The notes under the pieces were generated by a model, which saw nothing but the letters and a program-made list of their open reading frames with translations, was not told the DNA's origin and did no database searches. A stretch of DNA of 64,000 bases from Ignatzschineria ureiclastica (GTDB lineage: Bacteria; Pseudomonadota; Gammaproteobacteria; Cardiobacteriales; Wohlfahrtiimonadaceae). The DNA is taken from assembly GCF_003121845.1 (NCBI RefSeq), contig NZ_QEWQ01000002.1, forward strand, positions 1 through 64,000, in the 5' to 3' direction. Position numbers and translations under genes: made by a program. This document shows, piece by piece, positions 55,516 through 64,000 of the stretch (position 1 is the stretch's first letter; each line of letters opens with the position of its first letter).

Positions 55516-56736
55516 ATGATTACAGTTTTGAAAGACGGGACGATTACATCAACACCGGGATTTCAAGCGGCAGGGACGACGGCCGGTATTAAAGAGAGTG
55601 GCAAGAAAGATCTTGCTTTTATCTGGAGTGAGGAGCCGGCGGTAGCTTCTGTGGCACTCACGCAAAATCAATTTCGAGCAGCACCGGTGGAGTTATGTGC
55701 CGGTTTTGCGGAGAAGACACATCATCGCGGGCTCATTATCAATAGCGGTAATGCCAATGCTTGTACGGGTGAAACGGGGGCCGCGAATGCCCTTGAAATG
55801 TGTGAGATTATCGCCCGTGAGATGAATGTGGAAACAGAAGAGGTGTTTGTTGCTTCAACGGGTGTGATCGGACAACAACTACCGATGGATATTATTCGGA
55901 AAGGGCTGCATGAGATCCCTAAGCATCTTAGTCGTGAAGGCGGTAATGAGGCTGCCGAGGCGATTATGACAACCGATTTGACTTCAAAACAATTTGCCGT
56001 CTATTTTGAATTAGGTGGGGAGATTGTCACAATCGCCGGGATGGCAAAAGGTTCTGGAATGATTCATCCGAATATGGCCACTATGATCGGCGTATTAACA
56101 ACGGATGTGAATATTACTAAGGAGATGTTAGATAAGGCTTTTTTAGCAAGCGTGAATACCTCTTATAATATGATCTCTGTGGATGGCGATACGAGTACGA
56201 ATGATTCTGCGTTTATTTTTGCAAATGGTAAAGCTAATAATCCCTTGATAGAGACCAATGATGAAGCGTATATCAAGTTTAAACGTGCGCTTGATATGGT
56301 CAATCAAACATTGGCGAAAATGATTGCAAGAGATGGTGAAGGGGCCACGAAACTACTTGAAGTACGAGTAGAACATGCGCGTTCTTTGGCAGATGCACAA
56401 CGAGTTGCAAAATCTGTAGTTACTTCTAGCTTAGTCAAAACAGCAATTTTCGGCGAAGATGCGAACTGGGGTCGGATTATCTGTGCTATTGGTAATGCAG
56501 AAGCGGAGTTTGAACCAGAGAAGGTACAAATCTACATGGCTTATAAAGATCAGAGTGTACAGATTGTGGAAAATGGTTCTGGTGCAACATTTGATGAGGA
56601 AAAACTCAATGAGATCTTAAAACAAGAGACCATTACCATTTTGATTGATTTGATGAATGGTGGCAGTGTAGCAACCGCTTGGGGCTGTGATCTATCGTAT
56701 GACTATGTGAAGATTAATGCCGATTATCGAACCTAA
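55516..56736 (+). CDS. argJ: Bifunctional ornithine acetyltransferase / N-acetylglutamate synthase
   Basis: ArgJ recycles the acetyl group from N-acetylornithine to glutamate. It is made as a precursor that cleaves itself before the threonine in KGSGMIHPNMATMIG, here intact. The 406-residue length and SGNANACTGETG and EDANWGRI motifs are typical. Its presence means the cyclic arginine pathway is used. AGGAGAAG precedes the ATG. Whether it also has acetyl-CoA-dependent activity cannot be read from sequence. Confidence 0.95.
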   Translation: MITVLKDGTITSTPGFQAAGTTAGIKESGKKDLAFIWSEEPAVASVALTQNQFRAAPVELCAGFAEKTHHRGLIINSGNANACTGETGAANALEMCEIIAREMNVETEEVFVASTGVIGQQLPMDIIRKGLHEIPKHLSREGGNEAAEAIMTTDLTSKQFAVYFELGGEIVTIAGMAKGSGMIHPNMATMIGVLTTDVNITKEMLDKAFLASVNTSYNMISVDGDTSTNDSAFIFANGKANNPLIETNDEAYIKFKRALDMVNQTLAKMIARDGEGATKLLEVRVEHARSLADAQRVAKSVVTSSLVKTAIFGEDANWGRIICAIGNAEAEFEPEKVQIYMAYKDQSVQIVENGSGATFDEEKLNEILKQETITILIDLMNGGSVATAWGCDLSYDYVKINADYRT

Positions 56737-56768
56737 TCATCACAAGGTTAATTTATAAAACCTCAGAA

Positions 56769-56806
56769 AAGAGATGGGCAGATGGATTTGCCGATCTCTT
56801 CTTTAT
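56769..56806 (+). terminator. Terminator after argJ
   Basis: AAGAGATGGGCA pairs with TGCCGATCTCTT (12 bp, one mismatch) and is followed by CTTTAT, a modest U-tract. Confidence 0.65.
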
Positions 56807-56942
56807 AAAGTCGTAATGGCAAAATAGTAATGATAAAGCAGTAGTGATAGAGCAGTTATAGAGCAGTAATAGAGTCGGATAATTGTAGGGCTTCTATCGA
56901 GATTCATGTCATGATTGATAGCAATACAGATAATTCGATAAC

Positions 56943-57129
56943 AGTAGTAAGATCGGTTCAAAATAAGCATTATTTAAAGGCCGGCGCATCAGCTGATCGA
57001 GGCAAGGAAGTTATTCTATCCGGCATTTTGCAAGCGTTGTTCAGTGAGTTGTTTAGTAGGATTGTATCTTCTTTTTAAAACTCCATACGAGCTGCTTAAA
57101 AACTATGTTTCTTAAACCAAATTTACTAA
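56943..57129 (+). mobile_element. MITE-like repeat copy E (long form, ~187 bp, degenerate ends)
   Basis: It starts AGTAGTAAGATCGGTTCAAA and ends CTTAAACCAAATTTACTAAA. Both outer TATA ends are mutated, so it looks older than the other copies. The core (GCCGGCGCATCAGCTG, CCGGCATTTTGCAAG) is well kept. Confidence 0.82.
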
Positions 57130-57181
57130 AAAACAATAATAAAGATCAATAGGATCAAATCACTAAAAAGGATGGATATAA

Positions 57182-58063
57182 ATGATTACTAATCACGAGA
57201 AAGCGCATATTTTAGTAGAAGCACTCCCTTTTATTCGTAAATATGCCGATAAAACCGTTGTCATCAAATATGGCGGTGCAGCGATGGTCGATCGAGCGAT
57301 TCGCGATGAGTTTATGAAAGATATTGCTTTGATGAAATATGTGGGGATTCATCCGATCATTATTCATGGAGGGGGACCTGAAATTAATGAGATGCTAAAG
57401 AGAGTCCAGAAAGAGACAGAATTTATTGAAGGCAATCGAGTGAGTGATGCTGAAACCGTCGAGATTGCCGAAATGGTTCTCTCTGCCAAAATTAATAAGA
57501 GCATTGTTGCTGATCTGAATAAACTCGGTGCAAAGGCAGTGGGGTTAAGCGGAAAAGATGGCGGCTTAATTACGGCACAAAAGAAATATATTGAAAAAGA
57601 TGGTGAGAAGATCGATATCGGTTTTGTTGGAGAGATTACCAAAATTAATCGAGAGCTGATCGATCTTTTAGCGAAAGAAAACTATATCCCAGTCATTTCT
57701 TCCATTGGTATTGGGGAAGCGGGCGAAACTTATAATATCAATGCTGATTATGTCGCCGGGGAAGTTGCGGCTGCCGTTGGTGCGCACCGTTTGATCTTTT
57801 TAACGGATGTAGATGGCGTTTATCAAGATTTTAGTGATAAGAACTCTTTGATTGCCGAGATGAGTGTTGCAACAGCGCAATCGTATATCGATAGTGGCAT
57901 TATTAATGGGGGGATGATTCCCAAAGTGAATACTTGTCTTGACGCGATTGATCGAGGCGTTGATCACGTTATTATTCTCAATGGTCAAATTCGCCATTCG
58001 ATTCTACTTGAGTTATTTACAGAAGAGGGCTGCGGTACGATGATTTATCGTGATCAGCCTTAA
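57182..58063 (+). CDS. argB: Acetylglutamate kinase
   Basis: The second enzyme of arginine synthesis; it phosphorylates N-acetylglutamate. The 293-residue amino-acid-kinase protein has VIKYGGAAM near the start, IHGGGPEIN, LTDVDGVYQD, and GGMIPKVNTC. The longer N-terminus (HEKAHILVEALPFIRKY) is typical of the arginine-sensitive hexameric form, so feedback inhibition is likely. MITE-like elements flank it on both sides. Confidence 0.96.
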   Translation: MITNHEKAHILVEALPFIRKYADKTVVIKYGGAAMVDRAIRDEFMKDIALMKYVGIHPIIIHGGGPEINEMLKRVQKETEFIEGNRVSDAETVEIAEMVLSAKINKSIVADLNKLGAKAVGLSGKDGGLITAQKKYIEKDGEKIDIGFVGEITKINRELIDLLAKENYIPVISSIGIGEAGETYNINADYVAGEVAAAVGAHRLIFLTDVDGVYQDFSDKNSLIAEMSVATAQSYIDSGIINGGMIPKVNTCLDAIDRGVDHVIILNGQIRHSILLELFTEEGCGTMIYRDQP

Positions 58064-58374
58064 TAGTCGCCATTATTGAAATTAATTATTTATAGTAATA
58101 TCGGTTCAGGAGCTTATTCAAATGCCGGGCATCGGCGGATCGAGACAAGGAAGTCGTTCTATCTGGCATCTTTCAAGTGTTGGGGAATCAGGTTTTATCT
58201 TTTTTAAAACTACACAATAGCTGTTTGAAAGCTATTTTTCTTAAACCAAATTTACTATAAATCAATTATTTAAATTGATTCTTTAAATATTTTATTGAAG
58301 TGTTTTATTGAAGTATTTTATTTAAAAATTGATCATTAGATATTACTATTAAAACTAGAGGAAGGAGAGGCACG
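58064..58374 (+). other. Intergenic region between argB and argD
   Basis: 311 bp with no gene. Most of it is the MITE-like copy at 58091; the rest is AT-rich, with a short repeat of TTTTATTGAAGT near 58293. Confidence 0.55.
58091..58259 (+). mobile_element. MITE-like repeat copy F (long form, 169 bp)
   Basis: It begins TATAGTAATATCGGTTCAGG and ends CTTAAACCAAATTTACTATA. Both TATA ends are intact. The left arm lacks the AAATAAG segment found in other copies. Confidence 0.85.
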
Positions 58375-59538
58375 ATGTTGCTCAATGTTTATAACCGATT
58401 TCCGGTGAATTTTGTGAAAGGAAAAGGCTTGATCTTAACGGATGATCAAGGGAAAGAGTATTTAGATTTTGTGTCCGGAATTGCAGTCAATGCACTAGGA
58501 CATGCGCATCCTAAAATGGTAGAAACCATTCAAAAACAAGCAGAAACATTGCTACACGTTTCAAATCTCTACTATAACGAAGCACAAAATAAGGCCGCTG
58601 AGAAGCTTTTATCGGCAACGGGCTATGAACGTGTGTTTTTCTGCAACAGCGGGGCAGAAGCGAATGAATTAGCCCTGAAAATTGCCCGTAAATATGGCAA
58701 GCAGATCAGTGCAACTAAAAACAGTATTGTCTATATGAAAAATTCGTTTCATGGACGAACAACCGGTACTTTAGCCGTTACAGGACAAGAGAAATATCAG
58801 AAAGATTATCGACCTTTAATTCCCAACACTGTAGAGATTCCTTTTAATGATGTTGAGGCACTGACCGAGATTATGAATGAGGATGTCTGCGCTATTATTC
58901 TTGAGCCGATTCAAGGAGAAGGGGGATTGACCAGTGTAACGCCGGCATTTATCAGCGCCATTCAGACGCTTTCGCAAAAATATCAAGCTTTGGTGATTTT
59001 TGATGAGATTCAATGTGGCTTAGGTCGTACGGGAAGCGTACTCTATTCGGATCAATTACCTCTAAAAGCAGACATTGTGACATTAGCAAAAGCGCTTGGA
59101 GGCGGCGTTCCCATTGGGGCTTGTATCACAAAAGGGCTTGCCAATGATGTATTAGTACCCGGTGATCATGGTTCTACTTATGGCGGTAATCCTTTTGTTT
59201 GTAGTGTCGCTAATACGGTTTTAACGGAGATTACAACACCGGAATTTTTAGCGAATGTTCAAGTGATGGGAGAATATGCACGTGAACAGCTCTCAGCTTT
59301 ACAGCAAGAATTTCCACTCATTGAAGAACTTCGTGGAGAAGGATTATTATTAGGTTTTAAATTACAAGATTCAGTGACGGCTGGCGATTTTGTAAAAGCC
59401 GCTTTAGCAAAGCAGTTATTACTTGTTTCCGCGGGTGGCAATGTCGTGCGTTATTTTCCGGCCCTGATTGTTACAAAAGCAGAAATTAATCAATCGATAG
59501 TGATTCTAAAAAAGGTACTTTCTGAATTATCGTCATAG
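58375..59538 (+). CDS. argD: Acetylornithine aminotransferase
   Basis: A fold-type I PLP enzyme converting N-acetylglutamate semialdehyde to N-acetylornithine. The 387-residue protein shows FCNSGAEANELALK, FHGRTTGTLAVTGQEKYQ, IFDEIQCGLGRTG, and TLAKALGGGVPIGA with the Schiff-base lysine. AAGGAG precedes the ATG. It may also act as succinyldiaminopimelate aminotransferase, as in E. coli. It is the last of the arg genes here. Confidence 0.95.
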   Translation: MLLNVYNRFPVNFVKGKGLILTDDQGKEYLDFVSGIAVNALGHAHPKMVETIQKQAETLLHVSNLYYNEAQNKAAEKLLSATGYERVFFCNSGAEANELALKIARKYGKQISATKNSIVYMKNSFHGRTTGTLAVTGQEKYQKDYRPLIPNTVEIPFNDVEALTEIMNEDVCAIILEPIQGEGGLTSVTPAFISAIQTLSQKYQALVIFDEIQCGLGRTGSVLYSDQLPLKADIVTLAKALGGGVPIGACITKGLANDVLVPGDHGSTYGGNPFVCSVANTVLTEITTPEFLANVQVMGEYAREQLSALQQEFPLIEELRGEGLLLGFKLQDSVTAGDFVKAALAKQLLLVSAGGNVVRYFPALIVTKAEINQSIVILKKVLSELSS

Positions 59539-59599
59539 TGAAAGAATCCTATTATCAGCGGCCTATTATCAGAGGCACATCATCGAGATTCATCCACAT

Positions 59600-59656
59600 A
59601 TAAAAAGAACTAAGATCATTGATCGCATTGCCGAGGAGTGATCTTGTTCTTTTTAT
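59600..59656. terminator. Bidirectional terminator between argD and the DeoR gene
   Basis: ATAAAAAGAAC pairs with GTTCTTTTTAT, with inner GATCA / TGATC pairing. T-runs occur on both strands, fitting the convergent genes. Confidence 0.75.
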
Positions 59657-59818
59657 GATCGTGCGCTGATAATGATGACATTTTCAATATCGAGAGATTT
59701 CTAAAGTTTGCTACCGAATATTTCCTTAGATCCTCATTTGCGGACGCTCGGTTGATCTAGATTGAGTATCTTTCTATCCCACACTGAATCAGCTTCTATT
59801 GAGAATGATGAAAAATAT

Positions 59819-60577
59819 TTATCCTTGATGAAGCGTAATCCCTAAATTTTTTAATGCCTGTACCGCTGTTTTGGGTAGTTTTTGATCAGTGAAAATCGCA
59901 TCAAAAGTCTCGATAGGCAGAGCGATATAAGTACCGACTTTGCCATATTTAGAAGAATCTGTGATGAGGTAACGTTTACGACTAATATTTGCGACAGCCT
60001 CTTTAACGGGGACTTTGTTCTCATCAGGAGTAGAGATTCCGCGGAGATTCCAAGAAGATGCAGAAATAAAGGCGATATCGACAATAAAATTATTGAGCGC
60101 TTTAGCGGTAATCGTTCCAATGGTGGAGTTGTTCTCTTTGCGTACACGTCCGCCGGCGATGATCAATTCTGCTTCACTATGTTTGACAAGATAATTGGTA
60201 ATCACAAGATCATTGGTGATAATTGTTAAGTCATTTCTTGGAGCTAACTGTTTTGCAAGTGCAAGTACCGTTGTTCCAGCATCTAAATAGACGCAGGCAT
60301 TTTGCGGAATATGTTCACAAGCAATCGCTGCAATGGCTTCTTTTTCATCTGACATTAGCCCCTCTTTAACTTCATGTGATGGCTCAAAGGGCAGTCTTTC
60401 TGCGGCTTTTACGCCCCCGGAAACAGAGATCGCTTTTCCCTCTTTTTCAAGCAGATTGATATCTCGCCAAATCGTCATATAAGAGACATCAAAAATTTTA
60501 CAAAGTTCCTGAATACTCATCACATCATGTTGCTGAATGAGATTAAAGATCGCTTTTTGTCGTTCTAAAGGGATCAT
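59819..60577 (-). CDS. DeoR-family regulator, probable repressor of the tetronate operon
   Basis: A 252-residue regulator. The N-terminal helix-turn-helix (MSIQELCKIFDVSYMTIWRDINLLEKEG) and the DeoR sensor domain (DAGTTVLALAKQL, IITNDLVITNYL) are clear. It is divergent from a GntP permease-ltnD-otnK cluster, the same layout as E. coli ygbI with ygbJKLMN. It therefore probably represses that cluster until a sugar-acid phosphate intermediate binds. Confidence 0.88.
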   Translation of the reverse strand: MIPLERQKAIFNLIQQHDVMSIQELCKIFDVSYMTIWRDINLLEKEGKAISVSGGVKAAERLPFEPSHEVKEGLMSDEKEAIAAIACEHIPQNACVYLDAGTTVLALAKQLAPRNDLTIITNDLVITNYLVKHSEAELIIAGGRVRKENNSTIGTITAKALNNFIVDIAFISASSWNLRGISTPDENKVPVKEAVANISRKRYLITDSSKYGKVGTYIALPIETFDAIFTDQKLPKTAVQALKNLGITLHQG

Positions 60578-60775
60578 AGGGCATTATTTCCTTTGTATGT
60601 TTTGAGATCAAGAGCATCATTCTAACCTAGCATTTATCAAGGAAGAAAGAGAGATAGTTTCTTTATTCTAACGTATTAAGTTAGACCTAGGACAGCTTTT
60701 TATCTTATTTATGTTGAAAAATGATGAGATTTGATAGATATTGGTGAGGAAGAATTTTGTCAAGGAGTGACGGTA

Positions 60776-62131
60776 ATGAGTCAAGGATATCTATTATTGG
60801 TAGCTATTTTAGGAGTTTTAGGACTTCTATTAATGGTAATACGGTTTAAAATACAACCTTTTGTGGCGCTTTTATTGGTGAGTATTATTGTGGCATTAGC
60901 CAGTGGTATTCCCATGAACAATGTTGTAAATGTGATGACTTCAGGGATGGGGAAAGTACTCGGTTCTGTGACGATGATTGTGGGTTTAGGTGCAATGCTA
61001 GGCCAAATTATCGAAAAAACTGGGGGTGCGGAATCCATAGCTAACTATTTTAGCCGTCTTTTAGGCGCTAAACGAGCTATTCCCGCGCTTACAGCTTCGG
61101 CATTTATCCTGGGTATCCCGGTATTCTTTGATGTGGGATTTATTATCTTAGCGCCTATTATTTACGGTTTTGCGCGGGTTGCGAAAGTGTCGCCTCTTAA
61201 ATTTGGGCTTCCTGTTGCCGGGATTATGTTAACGGTGCATGTTTCTGTACCCCCGCATCCAGGTCCCATTTCAGCAGCTGAATTGACCGGTGCAGATATC
61301 GGCTTATTAACCATTATCGGTCTAGGCATCTGTATTTTTGTCGGAGTCATAGGGTATTTCACATCTAAATGGATTACGCGCAAAGAGTATAAAAATCTAT
61401 TACCACAAACGAATAATGATAGCGAAGTTGTAACGGAAATAGCTTTAGAAGAGAAAGCTAAAAATGCGCCAAATCCTTATCTAATCGCCTTTTTAATCAT
61501 CGCCCCGATCTTCCTAATTATGCTAGGTACTGTTTCTTCGGCAGTGATTGATGGGGAATCAAGTATTAAATCATTCTTTAATTTTTTAGGTGCACCAGTA
61601 ATTGCATTGATGATTGGTCTGATTTTGGCCTTTTACTTCTTAGGGATTCGCCGGCGTTATACCTTAACGCAGATTAGTGATGTGATGGGCGAGGCATTAC
61701 CTGCCGCCGCAGTGGTCATTATGGTGACAGGTGCTGGTGGTGTTTTTGGGAATGTTTTGGTGGAATCTGGTGTGGGTAAAGCGCTCTCGGATCTTCTCAC
61801 CTCGATTGGCTTACCCATTATGTTAGCGGCCTTTTTAATCTCATTGGCATTACGAGCTTCTCAAGGATCGGCAACCGTTGCGATCTTAACAACGGCAGGC
61901 TTATTGTCAGAGTCATTGATTGGAATGAGTGGAACAGAGATCGTTTTAGTCACATTAGCGATGTGTTTTGGCGGATTAGGTCTCTCACACGTGAATGATT
62001 CAGGGTTCTGGATTGTGACCAAATATTTAGGACTTTCAGTAGAAGATGGACTTAAAACGTGGACTGTCTTAACAACTATCCTCGGTGTCTCAGGCTTCTT
62101 AATAACTTGGTTGGTATGGTCATTGATTTAA
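60776..62131 (+). CDS. GntP-family sugar-acid permease
   Basis: A 451-residue inner-membrane carrier of the gluconate:H+ symporter family with about 12-14 helices. GKVLGSVTMIVGLGAMLGQIIEKTGG, FFDVGFIIL, and HVSVPPHPGPISAAE are characteristic. The ATG follows AAGGAGTGA; the frame extends 15 codons upstream without a ribosome-binding site. Context with ltnD and otnK suggests threonate or another tetronate as substrate, like YgbN. Confidence 0.9.
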   Translation: MSQGYLLLVAILGVLGLLLMVIRFKIQPFVALLLVSIIVALASGIPMNNVVNVMTSGMGKVLGSVTMIVGLGAMLGQIIEKTGGAESIANYFSRLLGAKRAIPALTASAFILGIPVFFDVGFIILAPIIYGFARVAKVSPLKFGLPVAGIMLTVHVSVPPHPGPISAAELTGADIGLLTIIGLGICIFVGVIGYFTSKWITRKEYKNLLPQTNNDSEVVTEIALEEKAKNAPNPYLIAFLIIAPIFLIMLGTVSSAVIDGESSIKSFFNFLGAPVIALMIGLILAFYFLGIRRRYTLTQISDVMGEALPAAAVVIMVTGAGGVFGNVLVESGVGKALSDLLTSIGLPIMLAAFLISLALRASQGSATVAILTTAGLLSESLIGMSGTEIVLVTLAMCFGGLGLSHVNDSGFWIVTKYLGLSVEDGLKTWTVLTTILGVSGFLITWLVWSLI

Positions 62132-62203
62132 ATTTGATAAGCCGTAGCAATATATCAATGTATTAACCTATCAAGATAGTAAGTTATCAAGATATTAAAG
62201 GAT

Positions 62204-62233
62204 TATCAGTACAAAAACTATCAGTACAAAAAT
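62204..62233. repeat. 15-bp tandem duplication before ltnD
   Basis: TATCAGTACAAAAAC is followed directly by TATCAGTACAAAAAT. A related TATCAAGATA duplication lies just upstream (62169-62195). Confidence 0.75.
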
Positions 62234-62322
62234 TTTATAACGTGCTTTCTAGAGCGTTGCTTCGAGTAGAGTCCTCGATCACAGAGGAGAGCACAATTAT
62301 CATAAATAGAAGGATCAATATT

Positions 62323-63222
62323 ATGAGTCAACAATTTTCATTAGCAGTTATTGGATTAGGATCAATGGGAATGGGTGCGGCTAAATCAGCTATTCGTGCC
62401 GGCATTACTACTTATGGGATTGATCTTAATGAGGCGGCGCTTGCCGATCTTAAAGCGGCAGGTGCTAAAGCGGTGGGTAAGGATTGCCGCGAGTTTGCAT
62501 CAGAATTAGATGCGGTATTGGTCTATGTGGTCAATGCAGCTCAGGCAAAAGCCGTACTCTTTGGTGAGAATGGCGTAGCGCAACATCTTAAAGCAAATAC
62601 ACCTGTGATGGTTTCAGCTACTATTTCAGCAGAAGATGCAAAAGCTATTGAGAAAGGATTAGCGGAATTTCAATTGCCAATGTTAGATGCCCCCGTTTCA
62701 GGTGGTTCAATTAAAGCTAATAGTGGTGAAATTACAGTAATGGCGGCAGGTAAGCCGGCAACATTTGCGCAATTACAACCTGTACTAGAGGCGATTGCGG
62801 CGAAAGTCTATAACATCGGCGAGGAGATTGGTCTTGGTTCAACGGTGAAAATTGTTCATCAATTATTAGCAGGTGTGCATATCGCTGCCGGAGCTGAAGC
62901 AATGGCATTAGCGGCTAAAGCGAATATCCCTTTAGATGTGATGTATGATGTTGTTATCAATGCCGCTGGTAATTCTTGGATGTTTGAAAATCGGATGAAA
63001 CACGTGGTCGATGGTGATTACTCGCCCAAATCAGCAGTGGATATCTTTGTAAAAGATCTAAATCTTGTTCGGGATACAGCAAAAGAGTTGAAATTCCCCT
63101 TACCGCTGGCCTCTACAGCGCTCAATATGTTTGTCGAGGCTTCTAATAAAGGCTATGGCCGGGAAGATGATAGTGCGGTAATTAAGATCTTCTCAGGTAT
63201 TGAGTTACCTAAGGCGAAATAG
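62323..63222 (+). CDS. ltnD: L-threonate dehydrogenase (3-hydroxyisobutyrate dehydrogenase family)
   Basis: An NAD-dependent beta-hydroxyacid dehydrogenase oxidising L-threonate to 2-oxo-tetronate. The 299-residue protein has the Rossmann loop VIGLGSMGMGAA, the substrate-binding DAPVSGGSIKANSGEITVMAAG, and the catalytic-lysine segment STVKIVHQLLAGVH. The ATG after AAGGA is chosen; the frame runs 27 codons upstream. Specificity is inferred from the following otnK gene, since D-erythronate or D-glycerate-type members look similar. Confidence 0.88.
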   Translation: MSQQFSLAVIGLGSMGMGAAKSAIRAGITTYGIDLNEAALADLKAAGAKAVGKDCREFASELDAVLVYVVNAAQAKAVLFGENGVAQHLKANTPVMVSATISAEDAKAIEKGLAEFQLPMLDAPVSGGSIKANSGEITVMAAGKPATFAQLQPVLEAIAAKVYNIGEEIGLGSTVKIVHQLLAGVHIAAGAEAMALAAKANIPLDVMYDVVINAAGNSWMFENRMKHVVDGDYSPKSAVDIFVKDLNLVRDTAKELKFPLPLASTALNMFVEASNKGYGREDDSAVIKIFSGIELPKAK

Positions 63223-63280
63223 ATTGTGATGACGATATATTGTCAATAATCCAATGAATTAAAAAATAGAGAAGGAGTCA

Positions 63281-64000
63281 ATGATGAAAATTGGTGTCAT
63301 TGCCGATGATTTTACCGGTGCAACTGATATAGCGAGTTTTCTTGTAGAAAATGGTCTTTCCACAATGCAGTTTAACGGGATACCTAAAGCTGATGAAGCT
63401 GTAGATACAGATGCGGTTGTGATCAGTCTTAAGAGCCGTTCTATCCCGAAAGCGGAGGCGGTGCAAATCTCTTTAGAAGCGCTGAAATGGTTACAATCAA
63501 AAGGCTGTGAGCAGGTCTATTTTAAGTATTGCTCAACCTTTGATAGTACTGCAGAGGGGAATATTGGTCCTGTAACCGATGCATTGTTAGATGCATTAGG
63601 GGAAAAAACAACGATTATCTCGCCGGCATTACCCGTTAATGGTCGGACTGTCTATAAAGGGTATCTCTTTGTATTAGATCAGTTATTGTCTGAATCCCCA
63701 ATGAAAAATCATCCGCTCAATCCGATGCGAGATAGTAGCTTACAGCGTTTAATGGAGATGCAAAGCGACGGAAAAGCAGGGTTGATTACGAGCGATGAGT
63801 TAGATAAAGGTGTTGATTTTGTGAAAGCCCGTATTGAAGCGCTTTCTCAAGAAGGCATTAATTATATTGTGTTAGACGCTTTGACTGAGGATCATTTAGT
63901 GATTCAAGGAGAAGCCACTAAAACAATGAAATTAGTGACCGGCGGATCAGGGCTTGCAATCGGTTTAGCTAGAGCTCATACAGCGGGAAGATCAGGGGGG
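63281..64000 (+). CDS. otnK: 3-oxo-tetronate 4-kinase (four-carbon acid sugar kinase), 3' end outside window
   Basis: The first 240 codons of a DUF1537-type acid sugar kinase. The start MMKIGVIADDFTGATDIASF carries the DDxTG motif of the family, and TIISPALPVNGRTVYKGYLF and VTGGSGLAIGLARAH follow. It phosphorylates 3-oxo-tetronate made from L-threonate by LtnD and an isomerase. AAGGAGT precedes tandem ATG codons, 58 bp after ltnD. The frame is open to the window edge. The isomerase (otnI) and decarboxylase (otnC) are expected beyond it. Confidence 0.9.
   Translation, partial: MMKIGVIADDFTGATDIASFLVENGLSTMQFNGIPKADEAVDTDAVVISLKSRSIPKAEAVQISLEALKWLQSKGCEQVYFKYCSTFDSTAEGNIGPVTDALLDALGEKTTIISPALPVNGRTVYKGYLFVLDQLLSESPMKNHPLNPMRDSSLQRLMEMQSDGKAGLITSDELDKGVDFVKARIEALSQEGINYIVLDALTEDHLVIQGEATKTMKLVTGGSGLAIGLARAHTAGRSGG

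Larger units (their letters stand above)
56737..57181 (+). other. Intergenic region between argJ and argB
   Basis: 445 bp with no gene. It holds a terminator, short AGCAGTAATAGAG-type repeats (56835-56875) and a MITE-like copy. Confidence 0.6.

Overview
The window reads as chromosomal DNA of a low-GC gammaproteobacterium. Genes typical of that class (rapZ, recC, grpE, greA, mepA, lipB, waaC, AllS/AllD homologues, the focA-pflB and sdaC-serine dehydratase pairs) sit in AT-rich spacers with short intergenic repeats. The mix suggests a fly-associated genus such as Ignatzschineria or Wohlfahrtiimonas, but this is inference and no marker gene settles it. There is no prophage, CRISPR array or transposase gene. 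The mobile component is a family of six MITE-like repeats of 131-187 bp.

Layout. 0-10 kb: 3' end of a giant trimeric autotransporter adhesin, folD, rapZ, a small membrane protein and recC. 10-15 kb: a PLP aminotransferase, yigZ, an EEP-fold phosphohydrolase, a YiiX-like peptidase and a lipoprotein, with three MITEs. 15-24 kb: formamidase (amiF) divergent from focA-pflB, a shrunken pflA relic, then a serine permease and serine dehydratase. This is a serine-pyruvate-formate module. 24-35 kb: an MHS-type transporter, small envelope proteins, mepA, twin tRNA-Asp genes, a META/DUF4377 protein, corA, grpE, a cytochrome c, gloA, greA and an AI-2E-family permease. 35-43 kb: a two-gene RND efflux pump, lipB, azlCD and a VanZ-like gene.

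43-54 kb holds a dispersed oxalurate-fermentation module. It comprises allH (DUF2877), carbamate kinase (allK), an AllS-type LysR regulator, allG and allF (opposite strand), a divergent MFS carrier and allD. Together these predict ureidoglycolate -> oxalurate -> oxamate + carbamoyl phosphate -> ATP, with none of the earlier allantoin genes in the window. 54-59.5 kb: argC, argJ, argB and argD, with MITEs on both sides of argB. 59.8-64 kb: a DeoR regulator divergent from a GntP-family permease, ltnD and the start of otnK, a tetronate/threonate catabolic operon that runs off the window.

The most interesting items are the MITE family, the cysteine-less pflA relic behind an apparently intact pflB, the split AllFGHK module with CRP-like sites, mutually exclusive hairpins in the greA leader, and a perfect 10 x 9-bp minisatellite between allK and waaC.
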